NCBI GenBank assembly: GCA_002311865.1
Contig: DBZV01000126.1
Location: 1,511 to 9,481, forward strand
Direction: 5' to 3'
From: Dehalococcoidia bacterium UBA1151
GTDB taxonomy: Bacteria > Chloroflexota > Dehalococcoidia > Lucifugimonadales > Lucifugimonadaceae
Length of the DNA stretch: 7,971 nucleotides
Shown here one piece after another: positions 6,304 through 7,971 of the stretch (the stretch's first letter is position 1; the number at the start of each line of letters is the position of its first letter). The notes under the pieces were generated by a model that saw only the letters and a program-made list of their open reading frames with translations, was not told where the DNA came from and did not search any database. The position numbers and the translations under genes are program-made.

Positions 6304-7011
6304 CTACTCCCAGACGATCTTTCCGATTTCCTGGCCATCCGTACGGGTTCCATGGTTCTGCTTGCCCGCAAAATTGGCGTCTGCGTACCAGAGCTGCCCA
6401 TCCTTGATAGACACCCCGTGGGGTGATGGACCGTCTGGATCGCACCTGATGACCTCCATCTCTACCCCGGTCTCAACGTGATATTTCACGATGACCTTGT
6501 CCGACGTGTGTGCGCACCAGATGCCCTCACCATCGCGCGCTAGACCGTGCAAGCGGTCCCACCGGACTTCAAACATGCGAACGGTTCGGAAGTCGTCATT
6601 GGGATCTACCAGCCAGAGGGCTTTTGGCTGAAAGGCTGTAATCCACAGAAGTCCGTCATCCCACTCAATTCCGTGAATTCCGCCACCGTCCGGCGTGCGC
6701 CAGCGGTCGACCATCTCGCCGGTGTGGGGATCGAGCTTCATTATCCAACCTAGATGAGTGTCTGTAGAGCGGTAGGGCCTGCCAGCGGTGTTGCCGTTTG
6801 ATGCGGTCCATAGGTGACCATCACCAAACGTCACGCCAGATGCGTTCTCCGTAACGGTGCCAATATGCCGCAGCACCTCACCCTGCTCACTCAGAAGATA
6901 GGCATCGTCGCTCCATTGGTCGACAACCCAGAGACCCTCATCGGTCCACTGCAGACCGTTTGGCCCTCTAACCGGGGTTGGAAATTCAGCTACCAGCTGA
7001 CCGTTTGCCAT
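6304..7011 (-). CDS. Short beta-propeller protein of Vgb/SMP-30/NHL type
   Basis: The protein is 235 residues and built of about five repeats with the pattern G-(L/V/I)-x-x-x-(D/E)-G-x-(L/I)-W. The repeat glycines are at 19, 59, 114, 156 and 199, and the Trp positions are at 28, 68, 123, 165 and 208. These are beta-propeller blades spaced 40-55 residues apart. Relatives in the virginiamycin B lyase, SMP-30/gluconolactonase and NHL groups often have six or seven blades and 280 or more residues, so this is short; the count could be five, or the ends could complete a sixth blade. No signal peptide is seen, which suggests a cytoplasmic protein. The ATG has an excellent SD (GGAGG, complement of 7017-7021, five bases away). 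It is the first gene of the operon with the amidohydrolase. A sugar-lactone or related hydrolase role is possible from the context, but no catalytic residue can be assigned. Confidence 0.85.
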   Translation of the reverse strand: MANGQLVAEFPTPVRGPNGLQWTDEGLWVVDQWSDDAYLLSEQGEVLRHIGTVTENASGVTFGDGHLWTASNGNTAGRPYRSTDTHLGWIMKLDPHTGEMVDRWRTPDGGGIHGIEWDDGLLWITAFQPKALWLVDPNDDFRTVRMFEVRWDRLHGLARDGEGIWCAHTSDKVIVKYHVETGVEMEVIRCDPDGPSPHGVSIKDGQLWYADANFAGKQNHGTRTDGQEIGKIVWE

Positions 7012-7064
7012 CTCTTCCTCCGTTTGACGATTGCATTAGTGAACTCAACATCTGGGCGGCTGCA

Positions 7065-7093
7065 ATCTTGTTTCCCCAATTGCCCCTCGTCAA
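7065..7093 (-). promoter_or_regulatory. Weak candidate promoter for the propeller-amidohydrolase operon
   Basis: Minus-strand TTGACG (7088-7093; five of six to TTGACA) is followed after 17 bases by CAAGAT (7065-7070; three of six to TATAAT). Transcription would start near 7058, about 47 bases before the ATG. The spacing is ideal but the -10 is poor. This lies in a 290-bp non-coding region between the divergent genes (7012-7301). I found no convincing plus-strand promoter for the NYN gene there. Confidence 0.3.
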
Positions 7094-7219
7094 GCCCCAA
7101 TTTCGTATTGCGAACGGGGTGGAACATGTCTTGAGGCGTAGAATAGTACTTAGCTCTGGTTATTTAGAGGGAATCCTGATCGTTCACTCCAACAAAATCT
7201 TTTTGGACCGAACCGACCA

Positions 7220-7232
7220 CGGCACAATGCCG
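7220..7232. other. Small hairpin in the divergent intergenic region
   Basis: CGGCA (7220-7224) and TGCCG (7228-7232) form a perfect 5-bp stem with a three-base loop. It lies 70 bases before the NYN start. It could be a small operator-like dyad or RNA hairpin; there is no T-run, so it is not a typical terminator. Confidence 0.25.
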
Positions 7233-7283
7233 GATCATATTTATCGAATCTCCTCAATACCCCCGGAGCCCGAACCTACGTAA

Positions 7284-7299
7284 CTACCCCGGGAGGTAG
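7284..7299 (+). promoter_or_regulatory. Hairpin enclosing the ribosome-binding site of the NYN gene
   Basis: CTACC (7284-7288... reading CTACCCC) pairs with GGTAG (7295-7299), leaving a six-base loop. The SD GGGAGG (7291-7296) is split between loop and stem, and the ATG follows at 7302-7304. The fold could reduce translation unless it is melted, but the stem is only five pairs. Confidence 0.35.
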
Positions 7300-7301
7300 A
7301 C

Positions 7302-7971
7302 ATGCCCGTGAAGGCAGACGCGCAATCCTCAGATGAGCGCGTGATGATTTTTATTGACGGTAGCAACCTGTACCACGTGCTCACGCAAAACTGCGGCCGA
7401 CACGATCTGGTATTTGAAAAGTTCTCTGAAAAACTCGGAGATGGTCGACGGGTGAAACGCACCTACTACTACAACATTCGCCAGGACCCAACGTACAACC
7501 CGGCCGCAACAGCAGAGCAAGACAAGTTCATGGCAACCCTGTTTGACACCCCTTACTTTGAGGTAAAACTCGGAGTACACCGGCGCCAGGGCGACACAAT
7601 GGTCGAAAAAGGCGTGGATGTAATGATGTCGGTCGACATCGTTGTTGGCGCATTCCGCGATCTCTATGACACCGCCATCATCGTCAGTGGCGATGGCGAC
7701 TTCTACCCCGCAATGCAGGCGGCAAAAGACCTGGGCAAGCACATCGAAGTGGTTGCTTTCGAGAGCAACCTCTCCCCAGAGGCCAAGAGAGTCGCTGACA
7801 AGGCGATACTCCTCAGGAAGAGCCACTTCACCGGCCTCTGGACACGTGGTCGGCGAACGGCAGCCACCAAGTCCTCCTCCGACGACTCTGAGACAGAGAA
7901 GAAGCCAAGTCGCTCAACCCCCGCTCCCCGCCGCAGGCCAGTATCTACGTCATCCTCAAAGTCCTCAGCAG
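7302..7971 (+). CDS. NYN domain (LabA/DUF88, PIN-like) putative ribonuclease, C-terminus outside the window
   Basis: The frame is open from the ATG to the window edge (223 complete codons, no stop). The SD GGGAGG (7291-7296) is five bases upstream. The NYN/PIN-like fold is shown by VMIFIDGSNLY (14-24, Asp19 and Asn22), EKGVDVMMSVDIV (102-114, with K103 and D106) and IIVSGDGDFYPAM (126-138, Asp131 and Asp133). These acidic residues bind the metal in this nuclease superfamily. LGKHIEVVAFE (144-154) is the following strand, and SPEAKRVADKAILL the last helix. From about residue 183 the chain becomes a low-complexity tail rich in Ser, Lys, Arg and Pro, probably flexible and able to bind nucleic acid. 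Family members are thought to cut RNA; the target is unknown. It is transcribed away from the propeller operon, with nothing linking it to that pathway. Confidence 0.93.
   Translation, partial: MPVKADAQSSDERVMIFIDGSNLYHVLTQNCGRHDLVFEKFSEKLGDGRRVKRTYYYNIRQDPTYNPAATAEQDKFMATLFDTPYFEVKLGVHRRQGDTMVEKGVDVMMSVDIVVGAFRDLYDTAIIVSGDGDFYPAMQAAKDLGKHIEVVAFESNLSPEAKRVADKAILLRKSHFTGLWTRGRRTAATKSSSDDSETEKKPSRSTPAPRRRPVSTSSSKSSA

Noticed and set aside
6978..7283. Plus-strand open frame that enters the 7012-7301 spacer
   Set aside because: It begins inside the propeller gene on the opposite strand. It has no SD and no recognisable protein features.
7329..7826. Minus-strand open frame of 165 codons
   Set aside because: It is the antisense of the NYN-domain gene, whose D-x-S-N and SGDGDF motifs and strong SD make the plus strand the coding one.
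1..7971. tRNA, rRNA, phage or defence-system genes
   Set aside because: No such sequence or protein motif was seen on either strand. The NYN domain alone is not evidence of a defence system.

Overview
The window is about 8 kb of ordinary bacterial DNA with moderate G+C content. It is densely packed and almost entirely coded on the minus strand. The lipoprotein has a Pro/Thr-rich linker of the kind common in Chloroflexota. The ABC-2 permease has an N-terminus of the kind I associate with Chloroflexota and Actinobacteria. An amidohydrolase paired with a beta-propeller, together with abundant GTG starts, would suit an environmental Chloroflexota such as SAR202 or another Dehalococcoidia-like lineage. 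This assignment is inference only, because no rRNA or tRNA gene is present to anchor it.

Region 1 (about 5200 down to 1, minus strand) is a compact export operon. In transcription order it holds ABC ATPase (4208-5110), ABC-2 permease (3285-4211), a second ABC ATPase (2341-3288), a second ABC-2 permease (1620-2339), a GNAT acetyltransferase (1039-1602) and, after 60 bp, a secreted lipoprotein that runs off the left edge (1-978). The junctions are ATGA or GTGA overlaps, or gaps of 1 and 17 bp, so the first five genes are very probably co-transcribed and translationally coupled. A candidate promoter (TTGACT, 16 bp, TATGAG) lies at 5173-5200. Between it and the first ATPase is a possible leader mini-ORF with its own Shine-Dalgarno (SD) sequence, whose TGA overlaps the ATPase GTG. 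The four transporter proteins form two ATPase-permease pairs, either two exporters or one heteromeric exporter. The cargo is unknown.

Region 2 (5111-5460) is a 350-bp non-coding spacer. It carries a large imperfect inverted repeat ending in GTCATCCTGAGCG (5221-5361), a likely collapsed relative of it (5140-5166), and two interleaved 6-bp inverted repeats that could form a pseudoknot (5414-5453).

Region 3 (7011 down to 5461, minus strand) is a two-gene operon with a 3-bp gap. It encodes a short beta-propeller of the Vgb/SMP-30/NHL type with five visible repeats, then a COG3618-type metal-dependent amidohydrolase/lactonase. The two probably act in one catabolic step or sequence on a lactone or sugar-acid-like compound. 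That is inferred from family and context.

Region 4 (7012-7971) is a divergent promoter region followed by a plus-strand NYN-domain (LabA/DUF88, PIN-like) putative ribonuclease, which runs off the right edge. Its strong SD lies inside a small hairpin. I find no CRISPR array, transposase, phage gene, tRNA or rRNA. Nothing here is clearly a new biological system. The points most worth a second look are the repeat element, the leader ORF and the paired ABC modules.
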